From NCBI RefSeq assembly GCF_002860255.1, contig NZ_PGVE01000024.1:1-64000 (forward strand): DNA of 64,000 nucleotides. Direction: 5' to 3'. Under the pieces are notes generated by a model. That model did no database searches. It saw only the letters and a list, made by a program, of their open reading frames with translations, and was not told the DNA's origin. Origin of the DNA: Neobacillus cucumis (GTDB lineage Bacteria > Bacillota > Bacilli > Bacillales > Cytobacillaceae). This document shows, one piece after another, positions 8,019-22,938 of the stretch (within the stretch, counting starts at the first letter, position 1; each line of letters starts with the position of its first letter). Position numbers and translations under genes: made by a program.

Positions 8019-8149
8019 TAAGGGTAAAAGGGACCTTTTATTCTATTTTTATAGAGTTTATGGTGGCAAAATCCGAAAGATGTGTTAGAATGAAGAAGGA
8101 ATTTTCGAATTTGAATTTTAATGGTTTGAATATAAAAGGGGGATTTAGG

Positions 8150-9391
8150 ATGAAGTATTTGTCTCAAGCGGATGAGCAGGTTTTTAAAGCGATTCAACAG
8201 GAATTAGGACGCCAGCGTTCAAAAATTGAATTAATTGCCTCAGAAAACTTTGTAAGTGAAGCAGTCATGGAAGCACAAGGTTCTGTATTAACAAACAAGT
8301 ATGCAGAAGGATATCCAAACCGTCGTTACTATGGTGGTTGTGAATATGTCGATATAGTTGAAGACTTAGCCCGTGATCGTGCAAAGCAAATTTTCGGCGC
8401 TGAATACGTAAACGTTCAGCCGCATTCAGGCGCACAAGCCAACATGGCCGTTTACTTCACCATCCTCGAGCAAGGGGATACTGTACTTGGTATGAACCTG
8501 TCTCACGGCGGACACTTAACACACGGAAGCCCTGTAAACTTCAGTGGTATTCAATATAATTTCGTTGAATACGGTGTAGATGAAACCACTCACCGCATTA
8601 ATTATGAAGATGTTCGTGAAAAAGCACTTACTCACAAGCCGAAGCTAATCGTTGCAGGTGCAAGTGCCTACCCACGTGAAATCGATTTTGCGAAGTTCCG
8701 TGAGATTGCTGATGAAGTCGGTGCGTACCTCATGGTCGATATGGCGCATATCGCAGGACTTGTTGCAGCTGGATTGCACCAAAACCCAGTACCATACGCT
8801 GATTTCGTCACTACCACTACTCATAAGACATTGCGCGGACCTCGTGGCGGGATGATCCTTTGCAAAGAGGAATTTGGTAAGAAAATCGATAAATCGATCT
8901 TCCCTGGTATCCAAGGCGGTCCATTAATGCACGTTATCGCAGCAAAAGCTGTTGCTTTTGGTGAAGCACTTCAAGACAGCTTTAAAGAGTATGCAGCAAA
9001 TATTATCGCAAATGCGGGCCGTTTAGCTGAAAGTCTGCAAAAAGAAGGCTTAAAGCTTGTATCGGGCGGTACAGACAATCACTTGCTATTGGTTGATGTG
9101 ACTAGCCTTGGCTTAACAGGCAAGATTGCAGAGCATGTGTTAGATGAAGTCGGCATTACCGTGAATAAAAACACCATTCCATTTGACCAAAACAGCCCAT
9201 TTGTAACAAGCGGAGTCCGTATCGGTACGGCGGCGGTTACTAGCCGTGGCTTTGGTTTAGAGGACATGGACGAAATCGCGTCAATCATTGCCTTCACATT
9301 GAAAAACCACGAAGATGAAGCGAAGCTTGAAGAAGCACGTGGACGCGTCGAAGCATTAACAAACAAATTCATCCTATATCCAGAGTATTAA
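8150..9391 (+). CDS. glyA: Serine hydroxymethyltransferase
   Basis: GlyA converts serine and tetrahydrofolate to glycine and 5,10-methylene-THF, feeding one-carbon metabolism. The PLP-binding lysine is Lys226 in [14 protein letters not shown]. Other conserved segments are [26 protein letters not shown] and [14 protein letters not shown]. The ATG at 8150 follows AAAAGGGGG and gives 413 residues, the family length; the reading frame stays open upstream but that part overlaps the PurBox and is not conserved. Confidence 0.96.
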   Translation: MKYLSQADEQVFKAIQQELGRQRSKIELIASENFVSEAVMEAQGSVLTNKYAEGYPNRRYYGGCEYVDIVEDLARDRAKQIFGAEYVNVQPHSGAQANMAVYFTILEQGDTVLGMNLSHGGHLTHGSPVNFSGIQYNFVEYGVDETTHRINYEDVREKALTHKPKLIVAGASAYPREIDFAKFREIADEVGAYLMVDMAHIAGLVAAGLHQNPVPYADFVTTTTHKTLRGPRGGMILCKEEFGKKIDKSIFPGIQGGPLMHVIAAKAVAFGEALQDSFKEYAANIIANAGRLAESLQKEGLKLVSGGTDNHLLLVDVTSLGLTGKIAEHVLDEVGITVNKNTIPFDQNSPFVTSGVRIGTAAVTSRGFGLEDMDEIASIIAFTLKNHEDEAKLEEARGRVEALTNKFILYPEY

Positions 9392-9401
9392 TCGTATAAA
9401 A

Positions 9402-9434
9402 ATCGGTCTTCCTCCTCGGAGGGGCCGTTTTTTT
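9402..9434 (+). terminator. Terminator after glyA
   Basis: A G-U-containing stem (CGGTC...TCC with GGA...GGCCG, 9404-9427) is followed by seven T residues. Confidence 0.6.
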
Positions 9435-9504
9435 GTTTCCGTGGAAATAAAAAAGCGGGTTGTCCCCATTGTCACGAATATTTCACATTTTAATAGAGAA
9501 AAAT

Positions 9505-9600
9505 AAAGACCATCTGTAAAGCCTTATATAGAGGGAAAATTCACTCTATTTTGTATCCGACATTACGGATGAACAAGAGTTGCTCTATGGGTCTTTTTTC
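9505..9600 (+). ncRNA. Candidate structured leader or attenuator RNA upstream of upp
   Basis: AAAGACCAT (9505-9513) can pair with ATGGGTCTTT (9587-9596), which is followed by a T-run (9594-9599). This closes a junction with three hairpins: ATAGAG/CTCTAT (9528-9533 with 9544-9549), ATCCG/CGGAT (9555-9559 with 9566-9570) and AGAG/CTCT (9576-9579 with 9583-9586). A second CTCTAT at 9583-9588 could pair with the same ATAGAG and would break the closing stem, so two exclusive folds are possible. I do not recognise a catalogued riboswitch here; in particular there is no ZTP, purine or PyrR-binding consensus. An independent small RNA is also possible. Confidence 0.55.
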
Positions 9601-9646
9601 TGTAAAATGAGGCGATGATTAATTTTTATATAAAGGGGCGATTATT

Positions 9647-10276
9647 GTGGCTAAGGTATACGTCTTCGACCACCCGCTAATTCAGCATAAACTTACTTAC
9701 ATACGTGATAAACATACAGGAACAAAGGAATTCCGTGAGCTTGTAGACGAAGTGGCAACTTTGATGGCATTCGAAATCACAAGAGACATGTCTCTTGAAG
9801 ACATCGATATTGAAACTCCAGTTTGCCCGGCAAAATCAAAAGTTCTTTCCGGTAAAAAAATCGGTATCGTGCCAATCCTCCGTGCCGGAATTGGTATGGT
9901 GGATGGAATCTTAAAGCTAATTCCTGCTGCGAAGGTAGGCCATGTGGGCTTGTACCGTGACCCTGAAACATTGATGCCCGTTGAATATTACATTAAACTT
10001 CCTAGTGATGTGGAAGAGCGTGATTTTATCGTGGTTGACCCAATGCTTGCTACAGGCGGATCCGCTGTTGAAGCAATCAACTCCTTGAAAAAACGCGGCG
10101 CGAAGCATATCAAGTTTATGTGCTTAATTGCTGCTCCTGAAGGCGTGGAAGCTGTAAAGTCGGCTCACCCTGATGTGGATATCTATATCGCAGCGTTAGA
10201 TGAAAAATTAAATGATCACGGCTATATCGTCCCAGGTTTAGGCGATGCCGGTGACCGCTTATTTGGTACAAAATAA
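9647..10276 (+). CDS. upp: Uracil phosphoribosyltransferase
   Basis: Upp salvages uracil by joining it to PRPP to give UMP. The 209-residue protein has the PRPP-binding signature [18 protein letters not shown] (about residues 126-143), the uracil-binding C-terminus [21 protein letters not shown] and the conserved [11 protein letters not shown]. The GTG start follows AAGGGGCG. It is preceded by a structured leader and followed by its own terminator, so it appears monocistronic. Confidence 0.96.
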   Translation: MAKVYVFDHPLIQHKLTYIRDKHTGTKEFRELVDEVATLMAFEITRDMSLEDIDIETPVCPAKSKVLSGKKIGIVPILRAGIGMVDGILKLIPAAKVGHVGLYRDPETLMPVEYYIKLPSDVEERDFIVVDPMLATGGSAVEAINSLKKRGAKHIKFMCLIAAPEGVEAVKSAHPDVDIYIAALDEKLNDHGYIVPGLGDAGDRLFGTK

Positions 10277-10278
10277 AA

Positions 10279-10305
10279 AGTCGAGCAGCAATGCTCGGCT
10301 TTTTT
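10279..10305 (+). terminator. Terminator after upp
   Basis: AGTCGAGCA (10279-10287) pairs with TGCTCGGCT (10292-10300) around a four-base loop, followed by a run of six T residues. Confidence 0.88.
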
Positions 10306-10357
10306 GTATACTTTTTCATCCTAAAGAAAACGCTATGAGGAAAAAGGGGAATCTACA

Positions 10358-12544
10358 ATGAAATGGCTGCTTTCGTTCCTTTTAACCTTACAAACCACCT
10401 CCACCGTACTCATCCATCCGCCCATCCCAAAATTTGCTCCCGCAAAGGTCGCGATTGTTGTTCTAAAACAGCCGCAATCCGAGCAGGAGATCAACCGGCT
10501 CATCAGTTCCTATAAAGGGATAAAACTAAGACGCATTTTCCGGGAAGCCCTTGATGGATTTTCCGTTGAAGGCAGCCCAGAGGCCCTCGCGAGGCTGGCC
10601 AGGCAAGAGCATATCCTCACCGTATCGCCTGCCGCTACATACCAGGCGGAAACCGAGGAGAGCGTCAAAATTATTGGCGGCGAAGAGGTGCGCCGATATT
10701 TTGATCATCACAATCAACGCCTCACCGGGAAGGGAATCACCGTGGGGGTCATCGATACGGGGGTCGACTACACCCACCCGGACTTGAAACGGAATTATGC
10801 TGGCGGCCATGACCTTGTTGATAATGACAGAGACCCCATGGAGACTCTAGCAGTTGGAAAAGCCACCATCCACGGCACCCATGTCGCCGGAATCATTGCT
10901 GCTAATGGAAAAATTAAGGGCGTTGCCCCTGAAGCAAAAATAGTGGCTTACCGTGCACTCGGCCCGGGCGGCGGCGGGACCACTGAGCAGGTGCTCGCTG
11001 CAATTGAACAGGCCATCAAAGACAAAGTCGATATCGTCAATCTTTCGCTCGGCAATGACATCAACGGGCCTGATCTGCCGATTTCCCTTGCCTTAAACCG
11101 TGCGGTCGACAAGGGGATTGTGGCTGTAGCGGCATCGGGGAATTCCGGCCCAAATGTTTGGACGGTCGGATCTCCTGGCACCGCATCCAAGGCAATTTCG
11201 GTAGGCGCCTCCACTCCAACAATGAAAATTCCCTCCTTAATAATAGAGGGCACCAGACAGCCGATCCGTATTCAGCCGATGGATGGAGCTGCAAATTGGG
11301 GATTGGACCGTTCCTTTGAATTGGCTGAGGGAGGGATTGGAAGAAAAGAGGACCTTCATGATGTCCAAGGTAAAATCGCCCTGATTAAGAGGGGGACCAT
11401 AACGTTTTCTGAAAAAGCCAAGAACGCCTATGAAGCGGGTGCAAAAGGGGTATTAATCTACAACAACTTGAGCGGCAGCTTCATGGGAAACCTCGAAACT
11501 CCGCTGACCATTCCAGTCGGAGCACTCGCTAAAGGTGACGGAGTATTTTTACAAAAAAAATTAACGAAACAATCGGTAAGTGCACGGGTTTGGGTCCGCG
11601 AAGAGCGGGATCGGCTCGCGGACTTCAGTTCACGGGGACCAGTGACGGGGAGCTGGGAGATTAAGCCGGATATTGTGGCGCCGGGGGTGGCGATTAACTC
11701 GACGATTCCAGGGGGCTATTTATCTCTGCAAGGTACGAGTATGGCCGCACCGCATGTGGCGGGGGCATGTGCGTTAATCAAGCAGGCCCATCCGGATTGG
11801 ACACCTGCACAAATTAAGGCGGCACTGATGAATACGGCTAAACCAATTGGTCCGAGTGTCAATGCCGTTTATCGTACGTATGAGCAGGGGGCGGGCCGGA
11901 TTCAGGTGGATGAAGCCATCCAAACATCATCGCTCGTTACTCCCAGCAGTCTTCGGTTTGGAAAATATACGGATGAAAATAACAGCCATAAGGCCTATTT
12001 AAAAATTGAAAATAAGAGCGGGAAGACGCAGCGTTACTCTTTTCGAATCCCACACCAGGTGGAAGGTGTGAGCTGGAGGTTTCCGTTGTCGTTTACGCTT
12101 GGACCGAAAGAGTCGAAGGAGATTACGCTTGAACTTCAAATTGACCCGCAGGTTTTTAGTAGCAAGATTCATGATGGGTTCCTGCAGCTTGAGGCAGGTT
12201 CGGAGCTGATTCAAATTCCGTATTTGTATGTGCTGGAGGAACCAGGTTATCCCCGGGTGATGGGATTTGATTTTGCTTATGGCGACAGGCCGGGGGAATA
12301 CCGCTATGAGGTCTACCTGCCAGGCGGTGCCGAGGAATTTGGTATTGCGCTCTTTAACCCGGAGAGTTATCGATTTGTCGGCTTCCTGGATACTGAAATA
12401 AATGTGAAAAAGGGGCAGATGCGAAAGGTGATTCCGAAAGAACAGCTGCCGGCAGACGGAACGTATCTGATAAAGGTGTTTGCGAAAAAGGCGGGTAAGG
12501 AAGATTTTATTGAAAAAATGATATCAATAGAAAAGAATGATTAG
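10358..12544 (+). CDS. Secreted subtilisin-like serine protease (S8, PA domain)
   Basis: This is an extracellular endopeptidase of the subtilase family. A signal peptide covers about residues 1-22, then an I9-type propeptide, then the catalytic domain. The triad is Asp133 (VIDTGVDYTHPDL), His172 (HGTHVAGI) and Ser461 (GTSMAAPHVAGA), with the oxyanion Asn in AASGNSGP. A protease-associated insert lies between His and Ser (about 290-410, KIALIKRGTITFSEKAKNAYEAGAKGVLIYN), and beta-rich domains follow residue 530. The layout resembles B. subtilis Vpr, but the protein is shorter (728 residues) and Vpr is not at this locus there, so I give no symbol. AAAAAGGGG precedes the ATG. It has its own terminator. 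Confidence 0.9.
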   Translation: MKWLLSFLLTLQTTSTVLIHPPIPKFAPAKVAIVVLKQPQSEQEINRLISSYKGIKLRRIFREALDGFSVEGSPEALARLARQEHILTVSPAATYQAETEESVKIIGGEEVRRYFDHHNQRLTGKGITVGVIDTGVDYTHPDLKRNYAGGHDLVDNDRDPMETLAVGKATIHGTHVAGIIAANGKIKGVAPEAKIVAYRALGPGGGGTTEQVLAAIEQAIKDKVDIVNLSLGNDINGPDLPISLALNRAVDKGIVAVAASGNSGPNVWTVGSPGTASKAISVGASTPTMKIPSLIIEGTRQPIRIQPMDGAANWGLDRSFELAEGGIGRKEDLHDVQGKIALIKRGTITFSEKAKNAYEAGAKGVLIYNNLSGSFMGNLETPLTIPVGALAKGDGVFLQKKLTKQSVSARVWVREERDRLADFSSRGPVTGSWEIKPDIVAPGVAINSTIPGGYLSLQGTSMAAPHVAGACALIKQAHPDWTPAQIKAALMNTAKPIGPSVNAVYRTYEQGAGRIQVDEAIQTSSLVTPSSLRFGKYTDENNSHKAYLKIENKSGKTQRYSFRIPHQVEGVSWRFPLSFTLGPKESKEITLELQIDPQVFSSKIHDGFLQLEAGSELIQIPYLYVLEEPGYPRVMGFDFAYGDRPGEYRYEVYLPGGAEEFGIALFNPESYRFVGFLDTEINVKKGQMRKVIPKEQLPADGTYLIKVFAKKAGKEDFIEKMISIEKND

Positions 12545-12550
12545 TTTTTT

Positions 12551-12586
12551 TAGGCTGGGGACAATATGGAATCCAGCCTATTTTTT
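12551..12586 (+). terminator. Terminator after the S8 protease
   Basis: TAGGCTGG (12551-12558) and CCAGCCTA (12573-12580) are perfect complements, followed by six T residues. Confidence 0.85.
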
Positions 12587-12772
12587 ACGTAAATATTGGA
12601 AAAAATAACTCTGCCATTATGTCATGAAAAAACTTTTTTATTAGAATTAGATTAAAATTCGATTAAAAGTTCACAAATTAGACACAAATTAGCCTAAAAA
12701 AATTCAAAATTTACAATACAATAAAAGTGTAACCAAGGTGTCAAAATTTCAGAAATTATCTATAGTTGTTTG

Positions 12773-12823
12773 TGGTATAATTCACGTAAATTTATTGACA
12801 TTGACAAGTGGCTATTGTATGCT
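12773..12823 (+). promoter_or_regulatory. Promoter region of the atp operon
   Basis: The 354-base gap before atpZ is AT-rich and holds no gene. Two promoter candidates are visible: an extended -10 TGGTATAAT at 12773-12781, and TTGACA (12795-12800) with TATGCT (12818-12823) at 17-base spacing. The second would leave a leader of about 110 bases before atpZ. Confidence 0.6.
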
Positions 12824-12940
12824 TACAAAGGGTATTCATGATAGGGTTTTCATGTAATTTTATCTATATAAAGATAGTTTTAATGGAATGAATTTCTGAA
12901 TGCCATATTGACATTCTCTTAGAGTGAGGATGTGATCTGT

Positions 12941-13165
12941 TTGCGTCAAAATAACCGCAACCCATTCCAAGCAATGGCGTTAATGTCCGCGATTGTCTCC
13001 CAGTTAGTCGGCTCCATTCTCATAGGTATTTTTGCCGGCAGATGGCTCGATCGGCATTGGGGTACCGAACCAATCTTCTTAATAATCGGACTGCTTTTGG
13101 GACTGGCAGCGGGGACCTTTTCTATGCTTCTTTCAATCCGCCATTTCTATTCAGGAGATAAATAA
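12941..13165 (+). CDS. atpZ: AtpZ/AtpI-family membrane protein
   Basis: The short protein (about 74 residues) has two membrane segments: SAIVSQLVGSILIGIFAGRW and FLIIGLLLGLAAGTFSMLL, with conserved GRWLDRHWGTEP between them. It matches the F0F1-ATPase-associated AtpZ/AtpI family, thought to help Mg2+ or assembly functions of the ATP synthase; its exact role is unsettled. I prefer the TTG at 12941 (MRQNNRNPFQ) because GAGG then has workable spacing; a GTG at 12932 is nearly on top of the ribosome site. It is the first gene of the atp operon, two bases before atpI. Confidence 0.8.
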   Translation: MRQNNRNPFQAMALMSAIVSQLVGSILIGIFAGRWLDRHWGTEPIFLIIGLLLGLAAGTFSMLLSIRHFYSGDK

Positions 13166-13167
13166 TA

Positions 13168-13542
13168 ATGCCAGATTTCAGAGTCATGTACAACAGGCAA
13201 AAGAAATGGATATTCTACTTGTTGGCCATTTATGTTCTTGGCTGGGGCTTTACGTCGTACCAAACACTATTTCTAGGATTAATCTTGGGGACTTGTTTTG
13301 GGTTCTTAAATCTTTGGCTGCTAGTAAGGAAGACAGAGAGCTTCGATAAACTAGTGCAGCAAGGCAAAAAGGTCCGCTCTTTGGGCTCCCTTTCAAGAAT
13401 GGCAACAGCGGGTATTGCGGCAGTGATCGCACTTAGGTACCCAGAATATTTTAATGTTTTTGGTTTAGTGATAGGACTAATGACATCCTATATTGTCATT
13501 ATGATAGATTATTTTTACAACGCAATGCATGTACATAAATGA
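13168..13542 (+). CDS. atpI: ATP synthase subunit I
   Basis: AtpI assists assembly of the c-ring of F1Fo ATP synthase. The 124-residue protein has four predicted membrane helices and the family pattern (YLLAIYVLGWGF, GTCFGFLNLWLL, GLVIGLMTSYIVIMIDYF). AGGAG precedes the ATG. It lies between atpZ and atpB, as in other Bacillaceae. Confidence 0.88.
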   Translation: MPDFRVMYNRQKKWIFYLLAIYVLGWGFTSYQTLFLGLILGTCFGFLNLWLLVRKTESFDKLVQQGKKVRSLGSLSRMATAGIAAVIALRYPEYFNVFGLVIGLMTSYIVIMIDYFYNAMHVHK

Positions 13543-13558
13543 ATTGGAAGTGAGGTGA

Positions 13559-14278
<720 letters not shown>

Positions 14279-14336
14279 AATAATCGTTCATACTCATGAA
14301 CAAAAACAAAAAAATATTATGTTTTCATACATTTAA

Positions 14337-14576
<240 letters not shown>

Positions 14577-14650
14577 AACTCGAAAAATTCCAAGTGGCGA
14601 AGATAAACGAATCCTTCGCCATTCATTTATGTTTATTCCAAATGCATTGA

Positions 14651-15765
<1,115 letters not shown>

Positions 15766-15770
15766 TAAGA

Positions 15771-15833
15771 AAAGCGGAAGCGACCGTTAAGCGAAGTACA
15801 CTAGTCGCTGGGAGCTGGAGCTGGACAATAGTC
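15771..15833. repeat. Short R1-type repeat between atpH and atpA
   Basis: It has the two R1 ends (AAGCGGAAGCG at the left, GGAGCTGGAGCTGGACAAT at the right) with most of the middle missing. Orientation is opposite to the 2246 copy. It lengthens the atpH-atpA gap to 113 bases. Confidence 0.65.
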
Positions 15834-15863
15834 CAATGTACGAAAATAAGCAAAGTATCATAG

Positions 15864-17387
<1,524 letters not shown>

Positions 17388-17407
17388 TAGGGTCTGACAT
17401 ATTGAAG

Positions 17408-17442
17408 GGTTTGGGCGTGCGGTCCGCCGCACGGCCTAAACC
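17408..17442. other. Strong hairpin between atpA and atpG
   Basis: The arms GGTTTGGGCGTGCGG and CCGCACGGCCTAAACC pair with only one mismatch and one bulge around a TCCG loop. No T-run follows, so it is more likely a processing or stability element than a terminator. Confidence 0.65.
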
Positions 17443-17467
17443 GACATTCTTTGAATGAGGGTGGTGA

Positions 17468-18330
<863 letters not shown>

Positions 18331-18331
<1 letters not shown>

Positions 18332-18447
18332 CGGAAGCGCATTGACCAGGGGCGACAAGTATAAGACGAGCCGGCGGGAGGGTTGTTCTTTAACCTTCTC
18401 GACGAATTGGCTTAAACCAAAGAGCCCCTAGGCGCTGGAGCTGGACA
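18331..18447. repeat. Interspersed repeat R1 between atpG and atpD
   Basis: The reverse complement aligns with the 2246 copy through TGTCCAGCTCCAG, AAGGTTAAAGAACAACC and CGGCTCGTCTT. It starts on the last base of the atpG stop codon. The rest of the 232-base gap (18448-18557) holds the atpD leader with AGGAGGG. Confidence 0.75.
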
Positions 18448-18539
18448 GTAATCAAAGTTATTTTAAAAAGAACCCTAGTCAGGGTCCGAAATATGACGAG
18501 TCGTGGGAATGAATTTTTCATTCCTGGCTCTTTGTCTGA

Positions 18540-19985
<1,446 letters not shown>

Positions 19986-20003
19986 AGTTTGCCAGGAGGG
20001 TAA

Positions 20004-20414
<411 letters not shown>

Positions 20415-20428
20415 TATTAGAATGTATG

Positions 20429-20462
20429 AAAACCCTTCTGGTTTGTACCAGAGGGGTTTTTT
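20429..20462 (+). terminator. Terminator of the atp operon
   Basis: AAAACCCTTCTGG (20429-20441) pairs with CCAGAGGGGTTTT (20448-20460) and ends in a T-run. Confidence 0.9.
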
Positions 20463-20513
20463 GCTATTTTCAAAATCACATCCAATTGTTTGAAAGTTTT
20501 ATCTATTTCGATA

Positions 20514-20568
20514 TTGACGATAAACGTTATAACATGTAATAATATATTATAATACAACACGTTATGAA
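20514..20568 (+). promoter_or_regulatory. Promoter and GntR-type operator of the fructosamine operon
   Basis: A TTGACG box (20514-20519) precedes ATAACATGT at 20529, a TATAAT box at 20548-20553 and a CGTTAT half-site near 20561. The ATAACAT half-site is the same as in the palindromes at 27357 and 27458 between the deglycase and regulator genes. This points to shared control by the GntR-family regulator at 27627. Confidence 0.5.
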
Positions 20569-20630
20569 CACTGACAGGGAAGGTCGAAGGAGGATGAACG
20601 AAAGAGATTAAGACATCATATGGTTCAATT

Positions 20631-20646
20631 TTGAAAGCGGTTTAAA
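20631..20646 (+). promoter_or_regulatory. Candidate CcpA cre site
   Basis: TTGAAAGCGGTTTAAA fits the cre consensus WTGNAANCGNWWNCAW at all but one position. It lies in the leader, 43 bases before the binding-protein start, where it could act as a catabolite-repression roadblock. Confidence 0.45.
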
Positions 20647-20688
20647 ATGCCTTTTGTCATTAGATTAAAATTATTGGGGGGAATGTAT

Positions 20689-21966
20689 GTGAAACGTTGG
20701 TTTAATGTAGCATTCAGTATTTTATTGATCATGTCCTTATTAATCGGATGTTCCTCAAAAAGCACTACCTCAACATCAAAAGACGGAAAGACTACAATCA
20801 CCTTTTTTTACCGTTGGCCAAATGAGCCATACAAGTCCTATTTCAAGAGTGTTATTGCCGAGTTTGAAAAGCAACATCCTAACATTAAAGTCGAAGAAGT
20901 AACCGCATTAAACGAGGATTATAAACAAAAGGCAAATGTCCTTTTAGGAAGCAAGAACCCGCCTGATGTATTCTTTACCTGGCCTGGAGAATATGGACAA
21001 AAATTTATTAGAGATGGTATTGCATTAGATCTTACAAAATATTATCAAGAGGATACGGAGTGGTCTGGCCAGTTAATTAGTTCACAAGTAGATTTCTTTA
21101 AAAAGGACGACAAAGTCTATGGTGTGCCGCTTTTTACAGACAGCAAGCTGTTCTTCTACAACAAAGACCTATTTGATAAGTTAGGTTTAAAAGCGCCAGC
21201 GACATGGGATGAGTTCATGACTGTATTAAAGACTCTTAAAAAGAATGGAACCACTCCTATTATTCTAGGAAATAAAGATCCTTGGGCTGCTGCTCACTAT
21301 GTAACGGCATTGAATCAGCGATTAGTTCCGAAAGAAGTACTAGACAAAGATCTTAGCTATCAGGGAGCAAAGTTTACTGACCCTGGGTATTTAGAAGCGT
21401 TGAAGAAATTAAATGAATTAAAACCATATTTCAATGAAGATCCAAATGCAGTGGCACATGATGAAGCAAGAAACCTATTCCTTGGCGGTAAAGCAGGTAT
21501 CACCTTCCTTGAAACACAAGAAATTACGTATATGAAAGACGCAGCCTTTACATGGGATACCTTTAAAGTTCCTACCATTGAAGGAGCAAAAGGGGATCAA
21601 GGCGGTTTGATCGGTGCTCCTGAAGGTTTCATGGTTCACGCTAAATCCACTCATCCAAAAGAAGCGGTAGCGTTCTTGAAGTTTATGACGTCAAAAGCAA
21701 ACGGAGAAAAATTGATTAAGGAAACAGGTTTGGCTAGTACGGTTGCTGGAGCGGTCAATGAAAATACAGCAACGAAAGAAGAAATCAAAGCAATGGATTT
21801 AATTAAGGAACAGAAAAATATGCTGATCTGGACAGATAGTGCGTTAGACAGCCGAATTTTCAAACCATATGGTGATGGTGTACAGACCATGCTTAGTGGA
21901 GCAATGAAGCCAGAAGAAGTTATTAAAGGTGTTCAGGAAGCAGCAAAGCAAGTGTACAATAAGTAG
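20689..21966 (+). CDS. frlO: Sugar ABC transporter substrate-binding lipoprotein, FrlO-like
   Basis: This is the extracellular receptor of a CUT1-family importer. A lipoprotein signal peptide ends in LLIGC with the lipidated Cys at residue 21. The body is a MalE-type binding protein (ITFFYRWPNEPYKSYFKSVIAEFEKQHPNIKVEEV, GVPLFTDSKLFFYNKDLFDKLG). The GTG at 20689 is chosen for its spacing from GGGGGG; an in-frame ATG at 20683 is too close. The symbol rests on context: two permeases, a fructosamine-type deglycase and kinase follow. Ligands are likely glycated amino acids but other amino sugars are possible. Confidence 0.8.
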   Translation: MKRWFNVAFSILLIMSLLIGCSSKSTTSTSKDGKTTITFFYRWPNEPYKSYFKSVIAEFEKQHPNIKVEEVTALNEDYKQKANVLLGSKNPPDVFFTWPGEYGQKFIRDGIALDLTKYYQEDTEWSGQLISSQVDFFKKDDKVYGVPLFTDSKLFFYNKDLFDKLGLKAPATWDEFMTVLKTLKKNGTTPIILGNKDPWAAAHYVTALNQRLVPKEVLDKDLSYQGAKFTDPGYLEALKKLNELKPYFNEDPNAVAHDEARNLFLGGKAGITFLETQEITYMKDAAFTWDTFKVPTIEGAKGDQGGLIGAPEGFMVHAKSTHPKEAVAFLKFMTSKANGEKLIKETGLASTVAGAVNENTATKEEIKAMDLIKEQKNMLIWTDSALDSRIFKPYGDGVQTMLSGAMKPEEVIKGVQEAAKQVYNK

Positions 21967-21988
21967 TTTAATTCCAAATCTCAAAGGT

Positions 21989-22022
21989 GCCGGTTAATAG
22001 CCATGGAGCCTTATTAACCGGC
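21989..22022 (+). other. Intercistronic hairpin after the binding protein gene
   Basis: GCCGGTTAATA and TATTAACCGGC are perfect 11-base arms with a 12-base loop and no T-run. Such stems commonly protect the binding-protein message and keep the permease level lower. Confidence 0.7.
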
Positions 22023-22060
22023 AATATTGCAAATGATGTAGTTGTTTGGGGAGGGTTAAA

Positions 22061-22936
22061 ATGCGCGAGAAAAGAATAGTCCCGATTCTATATATGGCAC
22101 CGGCCTTAGGTCTGCTGGCTTTATTTGTCTATTACCCCTTAATTCGAAATGTCGTAAATGGCTTTTATGAATGGAACCCATTTACATTAGATAGAAGATT
22201 TGTTGCCTTAGATAACTATGTACGACTGTTTAAAGACCCTGTTTTTTACAAGGTGCTGAAAAACAATTTACTATACGCTGTTATTTCAGTCATTTTTCAG
22301 GTGGGGCTTGGGTTAGTCATTGCAGCCATACTAGAAGATAAAATCTTTAGGAGATTTTCTACCTTCTTCCGGACAACCTTCTTCCTTCCGGTTCTTATCT
22401 CCATGACGGTGATTGGGATCCTGTTTAGTTTTATTTATAATCCTGAAGTAGGATTACTGAACAGTTTCTTAAGACTAATTGGACTAGGGGAATGGACAGA
22501 GGGCTGGCTGGGTAATGCCAACACAGCCATTTATGCAGTGATTTTCGTTTCCCAATGGCAAAGTATCGGTTATGCGGTCATGTTGTATGTGCTCGCGGTC
22601 CAAAAGGTCCCTGGCGAATTATATGAAGCCGCTACGATTGATGGTGCGGGGAAAATTCGTACCTTCTTTAGCATAACCGTTCCACAGGTGAAGGAAATGA
22701 CATTTGTTCTATTAATCTATACAGTCACTGGATCCTTCCTAGTTTTTAGTGAAGTATATGTATTAACGAGTGGTGGTCCGGGGAACTCATCACAGGTGTT
22801 TAGTACATATCTTTATCAAAAAGCGTTTATTGATAATGAACCAGGATTTGCTTCCGCAATAGCAAACGTGATTCTTGGGATTACGCTGATCTTTTATTTC
22901 CTACAAAATAAATTCTTAAAAACAGGGGAGGAGTAG
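22061..22936 (+). CDS. frlN: Sugar ABC transporter permease, FrlN-like (MalF family)
   Basis: This is an inner-membrane channel subunit. The 291-residue protein has six predicted helices and the EAA loop near 185-205 (ELYEAATIDGAGKIRTFFSITVP) that docks the ATPase. The ATG at 22061 follows GGGGAGGG. No ATPase gene is present in the locus; in B. subtilis the frl importer uses the shared MsmX ATPase, and the same is inferred here. Confidence 0.85.
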   Translation: MREKRIVPILYMAPALGLLALFVYYPLIRNVVNGFYEWNPFTLDRRFVALDNYVRLFKDPVFYKVLKNNLLYAVISVIFQVGLGLVIAAILEDKIFRRFSTFFRTTFFLPVLISMTVIGILFSFIYNPEVGLLNSFLRLIGLGEWTEGWLGNANTAIYAVIFVSQWQSIGYAVMLYVLAVQKVPGELYEAATIDGAGKIRTFFSITVPQVKEMTFVLLIYTVTGSFLVFSEVYVLTSGGPGNSSQVFSTYLYQKAFIDNEPGFASAIANVILGITLIFYFLQNKFLKTGEE

Positions 22937-22938
22937 AA

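Noticed and set aside
7967..8149. N-terminal extension of GlyA
   Set aside because: The frame is open upstream but covers the R3 palindrome and PurBox. The conserved protein starts at 8150.
20593..20610. Five-codon leader peptide in the frl leader
   Set aside because: An ATG followed by four codons and a stop follows AGGAGG, but the ribosome site abuts the ATG and nothing suggests regulated stalling.
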